Shown: positions 12,713 to 24,994, numbered from the stretch's first letter. The stretch: DNA of 64,000 bases from Cranoglanis bouderius (GCA_023630585.1 CM042540.1:19945574-20009573), one strand, 5' to 3'. Program-made: numbers and translations. The notes: generated by a model not told the origin, from the letters alone.

Positions 12713-13670
12713 AATCCTTACTATCATACAAGACAAGACAAGAGAAAATATTGCTATTTTCATGGACTCAAGCAAAACCCTGGCGAGTGAGGGGAAAGGA
12801 AGTGTTCGTGTCTCAGTGTCTCAGTGCTCATCAACCTACTTTCTTTTTTACATCAACATACATTTTTTCCCCTAGTATCTCACAGATCAGATTTCAAGCC
12901 AGTTATAACTGTGTCGTAATTAGTTAGTCTTGAACCAAGACACATGGTTTCATTTGGAAACCTTTCACTCCCGAATTGACCCTTCAATGGTATAGTGATG
13001 ACAGACTACAACACTACCTGTTAAACCATCTGAGGTTGTAGCATCATTTACCATCCATTATAAGAGAAGCTGTAAAAAATGGAAAAATGGTTACTTCTCT
13101 TAATGACACTGTTCCATCATAGACTGTCTTTCAAGGGTCCTCTGCGGCACAAGGCTAACCAAGGATGTCCCTGCCTGATTTTGCACAGATAATCCAATCT
13201 GAGACTAATTTAGTCTGTGCATTAGAGAGATACTGCTGCATTTGTCACACAGACTAAACTTATTGGACATGGGAATTTAGAGGCATTCCAACTGTCTTTA
13301 TGTTGAAGGTTCTCAATCCTAACTGCGGGTCCAGGTGCACTCTCCGGATTTTTTTCTGTCTTACATTATATAAAAAAAACACATTTGACCAAGATAAGCA
13401 TAGTTTTAATTGAGTATTGAGTATGGAGTTGAGTATGTTTTTAATAAGTTTTAATGAGGTTTTTTTTCAGACCTGAGTGGTACATTTGGCTGAATGAAAC
13501 GAGTCTCACGCTTGCTCACCTGAAAATGGTGGTCTGAGGTTCACTTCAGGTGAACTTGACTTGTCATTTGATTACAGCAATGAGTTCACTATTGGCATGT
13601 CTCCGGCCATTCTACTCAACTCCTCGGTCTGCCTGTCTAAAAATCTTTTCAAGTCATTTTGTCAAATGCT
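12713..13670. other. Intron stretch without a recognised gene
   Basis: No coding exon, RNA gene or transposon end is visible here. Confidence 0.5.
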
Positions 13671-13680
13671 ATGCACCCAA

Positions 13681-13980
13681 CGGGGGGGACGATGGCTTAA
13701 TGGTTAGAACGTTTGCCTCACACCTCCAGGGTTTGGAGTTTGATTCCCACCTCTGCCCTGTGTGCATGGAGCTTGCACGTTCTCCCCATGCTTCGGGGGT
13801 TTCCTCCAGGTACTCCGGTTTCCTCCCCCATTCCAAAGACATGCGTTGTAGGCTGATTGGCATTTCCAAATTGTCCGTAGTGTGTGACTGTGCCCTGCGG
13901 TGGGTTGGCATCCCGTCCAGGGGCAGGCTCCAGGCTCCACCATGACCCTGTGTAGGATAAGTGGTACAGAAAATGGATGG
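13681..13980 (+). mobile_element. tRNA-derived SINE, full copy with target-site duplication
   Basis: This is the best SINE copy in the window. The A-box is tggcttaatgg near 13692 and the B-box-like gtttgattccc is at about 13738-13748. The shared body follows, ending in gtacagaaaatggatgg. A perfect 10-bp direct repeat, atgcacccaa, flanks it at 13671-13680 and 13981-13990, which is the mark of a single LINE-driven insertion. RNA polymerase III promoter boxes identify the tRNA origin. Open frames across it in both directions are artefacts. Confidence 0.9.
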
Positions 13981-13990
13981 ATGCACCCAA

Positions 13991-16052
13991 CACTTGACTG
14001 CTGTCCATCATGGTTTAAATACTGGTGATGGACCCAAATGATCTCAAGTGTTTTCATTCTCTTATGAACATAGTGCAGACTGGCAATCAGATTGTCTTGT
14101 TTGACTTAATGAATTTGTGATTTGCTGTGTTTCTACATAGACGTGATAGGTACAGGGCGATTCATTTAGCACCCACAATGTGATTTATCACAGCCTGAGA
14201 GTCACTTAGTTGTAAATTATAATGACCACTATGCAGGGAACAATATTCACGAGAGAAAATGAGAAAACATCTTGAAATTAGGACCTGCACGATCAAGGTA
14301 AAGTTGGTTTTATATTTGTTATTCGCTGCACGTTTGCATCTTCAACACCAACAGCGTTCAAAGAGAGTTGGTGAATACCTTATGAATGGAGCACACACAC
14401 TCTACTCTTCACCATCTTATTTTGCATTCATATCATATTTTCAACACTATCTCTCTGCCTTTAATCAGCGTAATGCTTAACGATTAAATTACGCACGTGT
14501 GTGAAGTTTCATCCGTGAACATAGGCTTTCGGGAGACCTCCTTGAGTTTGCAGACTCAAAACCCAGATGCTGTTTCCTCCCCATAATTTACATGCAATGT
14601 CAATTACACAATTTTTATTTGTAAACCACTTGTAACCATTTTGCATTTATACGCAAAAATACACTGATATGTTTTCATTTTTGCTATTTCCACTATTGAA
14701 ATTTTGCCAAATTTATGGACATTTATGGAAAAATGTATTATTAACTAAGAGAATAATACAACTATGGTATTCGCTGTCATTAGATCATTGTTAGGAGCAG
14801 TCATATATTTAACCATTTGAATGAAATATATGACATCGCAACTATATGTTGGGCAAAAAAATTAAGGAATATTTTAGTTTTCACATGCAGATTGGTGAAA
14901 TGATGAAATAAACTGACAGGGCTGTTCTGCATGAAGAAGCCACTTATAAATCTGAAATGCACAGCAACGGATTTGTATGATCTGTAAGCTAGTGGGAGGA
15001 AAGCTGCCGCTGTATCAGCAATATTTTTCCCCGAAAATAATAAATAGCTTAGGTTTGGTGTTACTTGTCTGCAGAGTGCACTTGCACAGTTACAGCAGGT
15101 TACGACAACGCCCACGGAGTATCTGCTTCCCATTGATTTTCCTCTGCCATGGTGACATTCAAGACCCTGTTAGCAGCACAAGCTTCCAGGGAGGAAAAAA
15201 AACCCCAACAACCCAGACTTATGAAAAGTAACAAAAAAAAAGAGAGAAAGATAGAGAGCGTTTGCAGATTATTGACACCGAAAAGTCCCGGAGATAAAAT
15301 GAAAAGACGATGACAAGAAGCATGAGAATGGCAGATGGAGTGGAGGAGAGTGATTGAAGGAAAGGAGGAGCAGAGAGGGAATGCTGAGTTGCTGCTTTGG
15401 CTGCAGCCGCTGTCCATTCATTTAGCAGCTTGTCAGCTCAGCTTGCACCGTGGATAGTTTATGTATTGATTGAGCTGCAAGCCCAGAGCCATTTTTTCCC
15501 CCTTTAGCGCAACTTAGAATGATGCATAGAGCTTCTACCATAAACTATGGTAGTTTACACAGACACAGGCAGGTAGAAGTAAAAATTCACAGTCATGCCT
15601 CTTTAAATTTTTTGGGAGTGCTAGCCTGAGTTCAGGAAAGAACGTGATAATTGGGGTCATTTTTAGTACTACGCTTTTGAATTCTTAAATCTGATTGGTC
15701 AGAAAGCTGCAAAGAGTTTGGCGAGGGAATGACTGTGTTTATAGCGGCTATGATGTACTGTAAGTGATAACAGGAACTAATTTGTTTCGCAGACATTCCA
15801 CAACATTAAATATAACTATAACTTCTTTTAAAAAGTAGGACACACATGTTGTTGATTATTTTCCTATAACAGGGCTCCTCCGTTGTGTTTGATTCCTTAC
15901 ATAACTGCATAATCATTTGCTCAGTATTCCAATAGCGCCTCTCCCCCTCACAGCATTTTGACAGGATTTGTATTGTTGCAATACCCAGCATGCTTTGTGC
16001 AACTACATCATACGGTTAGCAATACTCAATACAGCAATAAGCAATCCCAGTT
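13991..16052. other. Intron stretch without a recognised gene
   Basis: Nothing coding is recognised. A purine-rich patch lies at 15232-15390. At 15672-15710 the words tctgattggtcagaaa resemble one end of the R1 repeat family. Confidence 0.5.
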
Positions 16053-16060
16053 TTTTCCAC

Positions 16061-16799
16061 TAGTGATGGGAAGATCCGATCATTTTACTGACTTGGATCT
16101 TTGAATCTTGTTCAGCAGAATGAATGAATCTGTATTCAAGTCATTTGAGCAGAGTTAAATTAAAATGTAAAATGTTCATTAGCCAAATTCCCCCAACACG
16201 TCTACTTACACAAACTTTGATCATACTCTGAATAAGGAGAAAATGATAATGCAGCCAAGGACAAATTATGAGAAACAGAAATGATTAATTCACCACTCAA
16301 CTGGGTCTTCTTGCCCGAGTCGTTCATTCTTTTGTCACGTGACAGCTGCATGGTCTGAGGCTCTGAAAAGTTTAAATAATTAACTAACTCTTTATTACCA
16401 GATTCAATGTTATGGAAAAGAACCATCATGGCAGAAATTCACAAATTTATAAATTGTAAGTAATAAAAAAAAAGCTAAAATTTGAGACCAGAAACACATT
16501 GCGTAAATGTAAGAATAAAAATAAAACCTTACTACCTGCTTGTTTGTAAGGAAGGTTGGGAATTCGGAACTAATTTCTGCATCCAGTACAGAATATAGGT
16601 GGCCGTCACGTCACGTGACGAATGAACGAAAGACTCGGACCGGAGAAGGGACTCGGGAGGTGAATTAATTATTTCTGTTTCCATGTCTGTTTTCTGTTAC
16701 AGAGCCTATGCGGTTTTCACGATACAAACGAACAAAAGGATTTTGCGCATGCGCGGCCAACACAAAATGAACAAATCGCTCATGAACGAACCATCACTA
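16061..16799. mobile_element. hAT-type non-autonomous DNA transposon
   Basis: The ends are perfect 9-bp inverted repeats, TAGTGATGG at 16061 and CCATCACTA ending at 16799. Flanking 8-mers ttttccac (16053-16060) and tatcccac (16800-16807) agree at 6 of 8 positions, fitting an aged 8-bp hAT target duplication. The interior has gatccgatcattttactgac-type words, gtcacgtgac palindromes near 16335 and 16610, and no transposase frame. Confidence 0.72.
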
Positions 16800-16807
16800 T
16801 ATCCCAC

Positions 16808-18284
16808 TGTTGATACAATACTCTCTGCAAGTTTTCGTTGCCAAGTTATATGAAACATCAGAGGCATCATTAATACAAGTTGTGGACATGTCAGTCAATA
16901 TAGCACATCTTCACGGCAGAACATCTGATTTCATGCCAATCGATCTATTGGCACACTGTCAGCCCCAATACTGATATTTAGCACAATCGATTCTGACTGC
17001 AAGCTAAGATTTACGGTGTAGTATTTAACTCAGTCATAATGCTTGTGAAATAAGGCAGTCATTTTCAAATACAATTCAGGGGTGCAGCATATGAAGAGGA
17101 GAAAGTTTAGCTGTTTCGCCGAATTAGCTTCCTAACAAGCTTAACTAGTCAAAGAAATTGTACTATACTATACTATACTCACTGTACTATATTTGTATAT
17201 GTGATAATAAAGAATTTCTTCTTCTTCTTTTTCTTCTTCTTCTACTACTACGTCTTTGCAAATGGTGATTAGCAGTGAAAGCAAAGGCTGCTAGTAAGCC
17301 AGAGACAAACTTGCTAGCTAGCTAACCTTGCTATATTAAGCTAGTTTAAAAAAAAAAAAACTTTCCTTTTCCTTTAACAATCAGTATGTAATGAGTATGT
17401 GATGATGATGTAATGATTTAATGTTTAATGCTGTTTTATTACACATACATTTTTCTTGCACCTTCTTTCAGGATGCGTCAAGATGGGCTTTCCTAATATT
17501 CAAAAAGTTGAAAAACGACTTCTGGGAAGCTCACTTTCCAAAACAGAAGTGTCTGAACATGCCACCCATTATTTTTTTTAGAATGATTTTTTGTGTGTGC
17601 AAGTAATAATATATACAGTATGGGCAAAATATATACATTATAGGCATTATAGGAGAAGACTCCGAGCTGTTATCTTGGAGGTAGCACAAAGTATTGACTA
17701 AAAGGGTGCCATTAATTGTTGCACACCTATATTTTAACAGAGATTTTCTTATTATTTTTTTGGATAAACCTGTGTTGTGTTTGCAATTGTTTGATATCCA
17801 TTTTTTGGTGAATTTTTTTAAACAATTTTTTTAAACAGCCTTCTTTGCTCATATTTACCAAGGGTGCAGATATTAGTGGAGGGCACTGTATCACACTTTA
17901 ATGAGAATGAATGAAAGTAACATAAAAATAAAGAGTCATTGCTCATACTCAATGACACAATTAATTAGTTTAACCTGAATTTTGGGAAAGTGCCTTCTTC
18001 CTATTCCTCCTCGTCTCCTGTTCCTTCCTCAGTCTGTACACTTTACACAACTTTCTCTCTGTTTCTCATCATACAGCAGTTAGTAACTTGAATTATTTAT
18101 TTATTTTTCCTGTTCTGGGTTCCAGTTGTATGTACTGTGTGCTCTATTTTAATATTCCAATAAAATAAGAGAATAAAATCATGAAATTTCATGATTAGAA
18201 ATAATTTGTTTGTTTGTTTGTTTAAAGGAAGTGTGTAATTAGAATAAACTCTAGCAAATTGTGTGTATGTAATCATTTAAACAT
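16808..18284. other. Intron stretch without a recognised gene
   Basis: It contains a cttctt-rich run at 17215-17245 and short homopolymers, but no gene or complete element that I can identify. Confidence 0.5.
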
Positions 18285-18665
18285 TATTCCTCTTATAGCA
18301 TAGCAATTTGCCAAGACTAACAATGTTTTATTTATTAAAGAGTGACACCTCATACTTTTTTTATCAGTTTAAAGTTGCTTTTAATGTTGTGGAACACCCA
18401 CGAACCAGGTTAGTTCCTGTTATCACTTTATGCAGCTATAAACAGTCGCTCTCTCACCAGCTTATGTTTTTTTCCCTCTCTCTCGATGTTAATAAGGCCA
18501 TGGTACTGAGAAACGGTACAAATAGCCTTTTCCTGTGTTCGAAAAACTTAAAGGAACAGCCTTACCACGGAATATTCAAAATTTACAAAATTTTTGAAAG
18601 CCTCCTTTCGAAAATGTTAAATAAACAAGCACTTTACAGAAAGCTTTATCATATTAACAATTTTA
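18285..18665 (+). mobile_element. R1 family repeat, partial copy
   Basis: It shares cctcttata, atttattaaagagtgaca, ttaatgttgtggaaca, gcagctataaacagtcgc, cttaaaggaacagcctta and atgttaaataaac in the same order as the copy at 2590-3185. The 3' end is lost into a C/G-rich patch at 18690-18722. Confidence 0.7.
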
Positions 18666-18784
18666 AATTTAAAAAAATATATATTTTTTTGGGGGGCCCG
18701 CCACCACCGACCCACTTTGGGGGACCATTAACACTTTATTTATTTTATTTCATTCATGTTTTCAGATGTGTTGTACTTTATATT

Positions 18785-19640
18785 TAAAGGTTAGTATGGG
18801 TGAGTGGTGGGTGTAGGACAACATGTGTAGGACATAAGATGGAGCAGTAGACAAGAAAAGACAAGACAGTAGATGCGATTGGGTTATGGTACTTATCAAA
18901 GCCATGGGTGGGGGTGTGGGGGGGTAAGTATGGGAAGGGTGGGCAAAGAGTAATATTTGAAATGTCAGTTGAGTTAATTAATATGTATAGCACCAACTTT
19001 GGATTCTGTGAATGTTGTATGCATGTGTGTGGAATTTAGTTACATGTATTTCTGAGCATCCTGTTTGAGATGGCTTTCATTATATGGTTGGTCTGTAGAA
19101 GCTGTGTTGTTGGCTATTGCAAGGTGATTCCCTGGTGTGTATAGGTGATCAGTGGTGTTCAAGTAGAGTTAAATTTGATTTTGAGTTTTTCCATTGTTAT
19201 GTGGTTGATTATTAGGTTTTTTCCAATGTGTGATATTAATGTTGTTCTTTGATTTCCAATTTGTTAGTATGGTTTTCTTGCCGATGGCTAGCACTGTAAG
19301 GAGGACTGTTGTGTTTTCCGTTGTAATGTTGATCCCAGATGTATCTCTAAGTAGGCAAAGTGAAGGGGAAAGTGGGATGATGCTATTTAGAAAACAAGTA
19401 ATTTGTTTCCAGAAGCCCTTAACTGGTGTGCAGTCCCATATGTAATCGCCTGGATTATTTTGTGTGCACTACATGCAAATGTCCGATTCCCCGAAGCCCA
19501 TTCTATACATCCTATGACCTGTGTAATGAGTTCTATGGATTATTTTGTATTGTATCAGGTGCAGACTACTGTTGTTAGCTATGAGGGACATGTTCTTCGT
19601 ATAATTACAATACAGTTGTTTTTTTCCCCCTCCTAAATCT
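18785..19640 (-). pseudogene. L1-type LINE, 3' end of ORF2 plus 3' UTR relic
   Basis: Translating the minus strand from about 19595 gives LIQYKIIHRTHYTGHRMY, then SDICM, a stop codon, CTQNNPGDYIWDCTPVKGFW, and further on AIGKKTILTNWKS. This is the layout of the C-terminal part of L1-clade ORF2 proteins, including the cysteine-rich knuckle and the xxILxxWK segment. The stop inside the knuckle shows it is dead. The C/A-rich stretch below about 19000 would be the 3' UTR. The fragment is strongly 5'-truncated, as usual for LINE insertions. Confidence 0.75.
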
Positions 19641-20690
19641 GTTTATATTACGTGGTGCATCCGCCATAAAAGTTCTGTGAATAAGTTGTTACTATAGAAA
19701 AAATAACTTATCAGAACGAACGCAAGCATTAATATAATTCTGTGATTTGCCTTTCAGCCAAAACTACTGTCACACAAGTATTATGCATAGTAATTATTTT
19801 ACAAAACTATTGATGGCTCACAGGAGTCCACATTACATTGGTTTAGACGAGCTTTTACCGAAGTCAGGAAACTTTTTAAAATCTGTGTTAGTGGGTTGGC
19901 ATTGTAGTCATTAAACATTTAAAACCCTGTCTCTGATGCTTACTCTTTATAAAGCGGAGCCACCGAGAGTTAATCGACTTGCTCAAGTGCTCTTTAACAC
20001 TCCTAGGCTTTAAACGCAGAACTTTCTGGTCCACTGTGCAACATGCGTCAACTTTTCACCGCATTAAATACGGATCAGTGGACTGGAATAAATGATATGT
20101 GGACTCAAATTCAACTTCACATCCAATGTTGACCAGCACCAGCACATTAGGGCGCGTTATTAGCTTCTATGATCTCACAAGGTCACACACACATGGCTTG
20201 AGCTTTCTGTTAATCCCGCTGGTTTATGTTGCTGTATAATAAATACAATTTGTAATTTGCCCTGCTGCATGCACTATTACACAGATGTCACTTCCCTCAC
20301 AATTGGAGCTCCAGGCCACAACCGAGGCTTTTTCACTTATTAAAAGTCACATTTTAAGAAATTCACTTGATGAAAAAGGCATTGTGGGGCGTATTTTTTT
20401 CTTGCTCTTGCATTATTTTTAATGAATGGTGCGACGACTGAGAGAAACCTCAAGGCTAGTTGAGATTCAGGAGATGCTGAGCGTCTTTTTCCTCCAGAGC
20501 AAGTCATTATTTTCACAATTTGCCTGATGCAACTTCAGCTCAGAGGACAGCAATTCAGTCCGTAATGGTGTCCTAAATTGATAATCCAACTTCTTTCATG
20601 CACAGACCCATGTAGTGATGGGCTTACCTTTAAAGCACACAAAACCAATTTCCTCTGCAGGGGAAGATGTGAGTAGGTTACATTCAGTTT
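19641..20690. other. Intron stretch without a recognised gene
   Basis: I see nothing that supports an exon, RNA gene or defined element. Confidence 0.5.
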
Positions 20691-20691
20691 T

Positions 20692-20697
20692 ATTGTG

Positions 20698-20775
<78 letters not shown>

Positions 20776-20781
20776 CACAAT
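20692..20781. repeat. Perfect 90-bp palindrome with a (TA)n core
   Basis: Arms attgtgcattttata (20692) and tataaaatgcacaat (ending 20781) are exact reverse complements around an uninterrupted TA run. The whole block can fold as one hairpin. Confidence 0.9.
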
Positions 20782-20819
20782 TTTATATATGTACACACTG
20801 TACATATATACACACTTTT

Positions 20820-20839
20820 GTGTACACACTTTTGTGAGA

Positions 20840-20883
<44 letters not shown>

Positions 20884-20903
20884 TCTCACAAAAGTGTGTA
20901 CAC
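20820..20903. repeat. Perfect 84-bp palindrome made of two Tc1 ends around (TA)19
   Basis: The 23-base arms at 20820-20842 and 20881-20903 are exact reverse complements. Both carry the Tc1-type end tctcacaaaagtg. The core 20843-20880 is nineteen TA units. TA is the target site of Tc1/mariner transposons, so two ends face each other across an expanded target. Confidence 0.9.
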
Positions 20904-21205
20904 CTCTCACATTTTTGTAAATCTTTATTATATCTTTTCATGGGACAGCACTGAAGAAATGACACTTTGCTACAATGTAAAGTAGTTAGGGGTGTACTCA
21001 CTTTTGTTGCCAGCGGTTTAGACTTTAATGACTGTGTGTTGAGTTATTTTGGGGGGGACAGCAAATTTACACTGTTACTGCAAGCTGTACACTCACTACT
21101 TTACATTGTAGCAAAGTGTCATTTCTTCAGTGCTGTCCCATGAAAAGATATAATAAAATATTTACAAAAATGTGAGGGGTGTACTCACTTTTGTAAAATA
21201 CTGTA
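20879..21205. mobile_element. Tc1/mariner-type element, internally deleted
   Basis: The left end is gtatctcacaaaagtgtg and the right end is cacttttgtaaaatactg. The subterminal block (gaagaaatgacactttgc, caatgtaaagtag) is repeated inverted at 20955-20983 and 21099-21130. The centre keeps ttgttgccagcggtttagac and no transposase. It is a short derivative of a fish Tc1 family with long inverted repeats. Confidence 0.85.
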
Positions 21206-21393
<188 letters not shown>

Positions 21394-21774
21394 TAGTTTT
21401 ATGCATACAGTAACACAACACAAACCCCCACAATCTCCAACACAAGCTATAAATATATTTCACAATATGGCAAGACTTTGCAGGTTAACACAAGCATTTA
21501 CCCTGAAACAAGTCCAAGTTGAGTGATGTTAAATTGTGAGAAGTAGTATACACGCATATACACACTGACTTTTAAACCTTTGAGAGATGTGCTTTGGCTT
21601 TCCATAATGAATAGACTTGCGTGGATGAGCTGGATCTGATACAGCCTGCAGGCAAACACTGATTTCAGTATTCTTTGCTTTACATTGCTTTCTTTACATT
21701 GTACAAATGTCAGGTTTCATGTCATTTCTGGTCATATGTAAAGAACAAAACACTTGTGAGTGTGCTTTTATAGG

Positions 21775-21927
21775 AAAACAATCAACGATGGGGTGGTGTG
21801 ATGTAATTACTTTTACCACCCTGAAACTGATTGTTTTCCAATAACCGCATGTCCCAAAGTGTTTTATTCCTCTTATACCACATCAATTTGCCAGTGATTA
21901 TTTTTAAAAATTTATTAAAGAATGACA
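21775..21927 (+). mobile_element. R1 family repeat, left part, interrupted by a satellite
   Basis: The sequence taggaaaacaatcaacgatg, then cctcttataccacatcaatt, then aaatttattaaagaatgaca matches the left half of the R1 repeat. At the point where other copies continue to ttaatgttgtgg, this copy opens into the 1.7 kb satellite. Just after the satellite, ctactttaatgctgttgagg (23619) resembles the continuation. Confidence 0.65.
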
Positions 21928-23605
21928 TGTCTGTACATCTACTCATCTGTGAATCCACCTACTTGTTTGTCTGTACATCTACTCATCTACTTGTCTGTCT
22001 TCTCATCTATTTGTCTGTCTATTTACTCATCTGTGTGTCCACTTGTCTGTCTGCCCATCTACTCATCCACGCATCTGTCTGTCTGTCCATCTACTAATTT
22101 ACTCATCTATTTGTTCATCTACTCATCTACTTGTCTGTCTGTCTATCTACTCATCTACTTGTCTGTCTGTCTGTCTACATGTCAGTCTGTCTGTCTACTC
22201 ATCTACTTGTCTCTCTGTCTGTCTACATGTCTGTCTGTCCATCTACTCATCTACTTGTCTGCTCATCTACTTGTATACATGTCTGTCTGTCTGTCCATCT
22301 ACTCATCCACTCATCTGCTTGTCTACATGTCTGTCTGTCTGTCCATCTACTCATCCACTCGTCTATCTGTCTATCTACTCATCCACTCGTCTACTCATCT
22401 ACTTGTCTGTCTACATGTCTGTCTGTCCATCTACTCATCTACTCGTCTGTCTGCCCATCTACTCATTTATTGTGTTTGTCCATTTACTCGTCTGTCTCTT
22501 TATCTACTCACCTACTTGTCAGTCTCTCTATCTACTCATCTACTTGTCTCTGTCCACTTGCTCATCTGCTTGTCTGTCTGTCTGTCTGTCTGTCTACATG
22601 CCTGTCTGTCCATCTACTCATCTACTCATCTATCTGCCCATCTACTCATTTACTTGTGTGTCTGCCCATGTACTCTTCTGCCTATCCATCTACTTATCTA
22701 CTCGTCTGTCTGTCCATTTACTCATCTACATTTAATCTACTCAATCTACTCATCTACTAGTCTTTCTGTCTAATTTATTAAAGAATGATGTCTGTCCGTC
22801 AACCAGTCTGTCTGCCCATCTACTCATCGATCTGCCCATCTACTCATCGATCTGTCCATCTACTCATCGATCTGTCCATCTACTCATCTCTGAATCCACT
22901 TACTTGTTTGTCTGCCCACCTACTCATCTACTTGTGTGTCATCCTAGCAATTTGTCTGTCTGTCCATTTACTCATCTGTGTGTCCACCTACTCGACTATC
23001 TGCCCATCTACTCATCTACTCGTCTGTCTGTTCATCTACTCGTTTACTTGTCTGTTTGTCCACCTGCTCATCTACTTATCTGTCTGTTAATTTACGCATT
23101 TACTTGTGTTTGTCTCCATTTACTCTTCTGTCTTTCTATCTACTCATCTACTTGTCTGTCCATCTACATGTCTGTCTGTCCATTTACTCATTTACTTGTG
23201 TGTCTGTCCATTTACTCTTCTTTCTGTCCATCAACTTATCTACTTGTACTATATGTCCAGCTACTCATATACATTTGTGTCTGTCCATATACTCATCGTA
23301 ATTTTCATCTACTCATCTACTAGTCTTTCTGTCCTTCTACCTATCTGTCTGTCCATCTACTCATCTACTTGTCTTTCTGCCCATTAACTCTTCTATCTGT
23401 CCATCTACTCATCTACTTGTCTGTCTGTCCATTAACGCTTCTGTCTGTCCATCTACTCATCCACTTGTCTGTCTGTCCATCTACTTATTTAGTTTTATTT
23501 CTGTCCATTTACTCGTCTGTCTTTCCATCTTCTCATTATCTTTCAATCTATAAACAGACAAGTCATCTGTCTTTCCATCTACCCATCTGTCTGTCCATCT
23601 GCCAA
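21928..23605 (+). repeat. Satellite of tetranucleotides TGTC, CATC and TACT, about 1.68 kb
   Basis: The tract consists almost wholly of TGTC, CATC and TACT words. They are arranged in a loose higher-order unit of about 28 bp (CATC TACT twice, then TGTC several times), with local expansions. Because the period is not a multiple of three and lacks stops, overlapping open frames up to 283 codons arise. Those frames are compositional and not genes. A second copy of the flanking transposon word atttattaaagaatga lies inside at 22770-22786. Confidence 0.92.
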
Positions 23606-23639
23606 TACAACACAAATATTCTACTTTAATGCTGTTGAG

Positions 23640-24994
23640 GATTGTTCAGGATTGTTTACTGGGAGTTTTATCCTGAAGACTATAATTTACGCGCTACACT
23701 TTATGCATAAAAACTCCAAACACCGTCGTTTCCTCTTTTTATTTCTCTTGATCTCTCTCACCCGGCGTGTGCTGCACTCTCTTTGAAAAAGCATGGGAGC
23801 GCTGCATTTATAATCTCTCTCATTACACGCCACTTATGTGTACACACACGGTTTATTAATGTCCCACACAGGTGCTGTTTTTTCCTTGTGCTGTGATCCG
23901 TCATTTGTTTTCCCTCCACCACATGAATGAATCCTGTGTCATTTTTCATTTGCCCCGTTGCGAGCGTGCAATTTCACTCTGAATACATTTCAATGCATTT
24001 ATAGTCATTTTCCTTGTAACCTCTCGCAAATGGTTTGGACGAAAAAGCAATAGAGAAAACGCAGGCTGTCACAGCATTTGAGTCCACTTCAAACATAGTA
24101 CTGCTTCAGTGGCAGTAATAATCTGACACAAATAATCTTTTGTCCCATGTATGCAAGACTCTTGCTTAGGTTTGAGCCTTGATGTCATTATTAGCATGCA
24201 TAGAAAATGCCCGCACTTCCCCAAAATCGTTCATTTTTATGCATTATACAGCTCGCGTCCAGAGTTCACAAAGGAGGGACTGAAAATGAAAGGAGCCTGA
24301 GAGTCCGTTTGTGTTTTCCTCTTGTCTTTTTTTCATCCTTAGCTGCATGCTAGAGCGTCACAGAGTATACCCATCCATTCAGTAGCATGTGAAACCTTTT
24401 TATTTTGGTCAGCATTGAGTTCTAACAGGAAGTAGACTTCTGCCCACAGGCTGGTTATCTTAATTAACCCACACTCACAATGTCCGTCTATGTACCTCTC
24501 TATGAAACACAAAGGCCTTTTATAGTACAGAACATTTTCCTCAGGTTTATAAATATGCCTTTATTCTCAAGATCTTTCCAAGTTTTATACTAACATAGCT
24601 GAAAATGGCTTGTTTCATTGTTTATTTTTATGACATAATTATTGAAATGAATTACAAGGCTTTTGTTACGTAATTATTGAAACGTACCAGGCATTAACAA
24701 CATCGCAGTAGTAGCTAATTAGTAAATAATATATTAGATCTAATTTAAATTACAGAAACAAACAGACTACAGCACCATCATTTTAGAAAGAAAAAAAAAA
24801 GCAGCTTGAAACATGCAGCCAGTTTTTAGTTTTCCCTTATTAATGCAGTTTTGGCATATTGTATTTCATTTTATTATTTCATTATGCCGGTGTTTATGGT
24901 GTAGTGAGAATTATGCTTGTAGGCTCAGCATATTACAAACCAGTAACACTGACATCCAGCTCATTTGCATTGGAGAATGGACAATATAATAACT
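23640..24994. other. Intron stretch without a recognised gene
   Basis: Mostly unique sequence. No exon, RNA gene or complete transposon end is recognised. Confidence 0.5.

Noticed and set aside
13669..14057. Overlapping minus-strand frames of about 100 codons
   Set aside because: They cover the SINE copy. The same words (GRDANPPQG type) appear at each SINE in the window.
21922..22773. Long Leu/Ser/Tyr-rich open frame, possible membrane protein
   Set aside because: Several frames are open at once over a tetranucleotide satellite, and the composition is dictated by the repeat.
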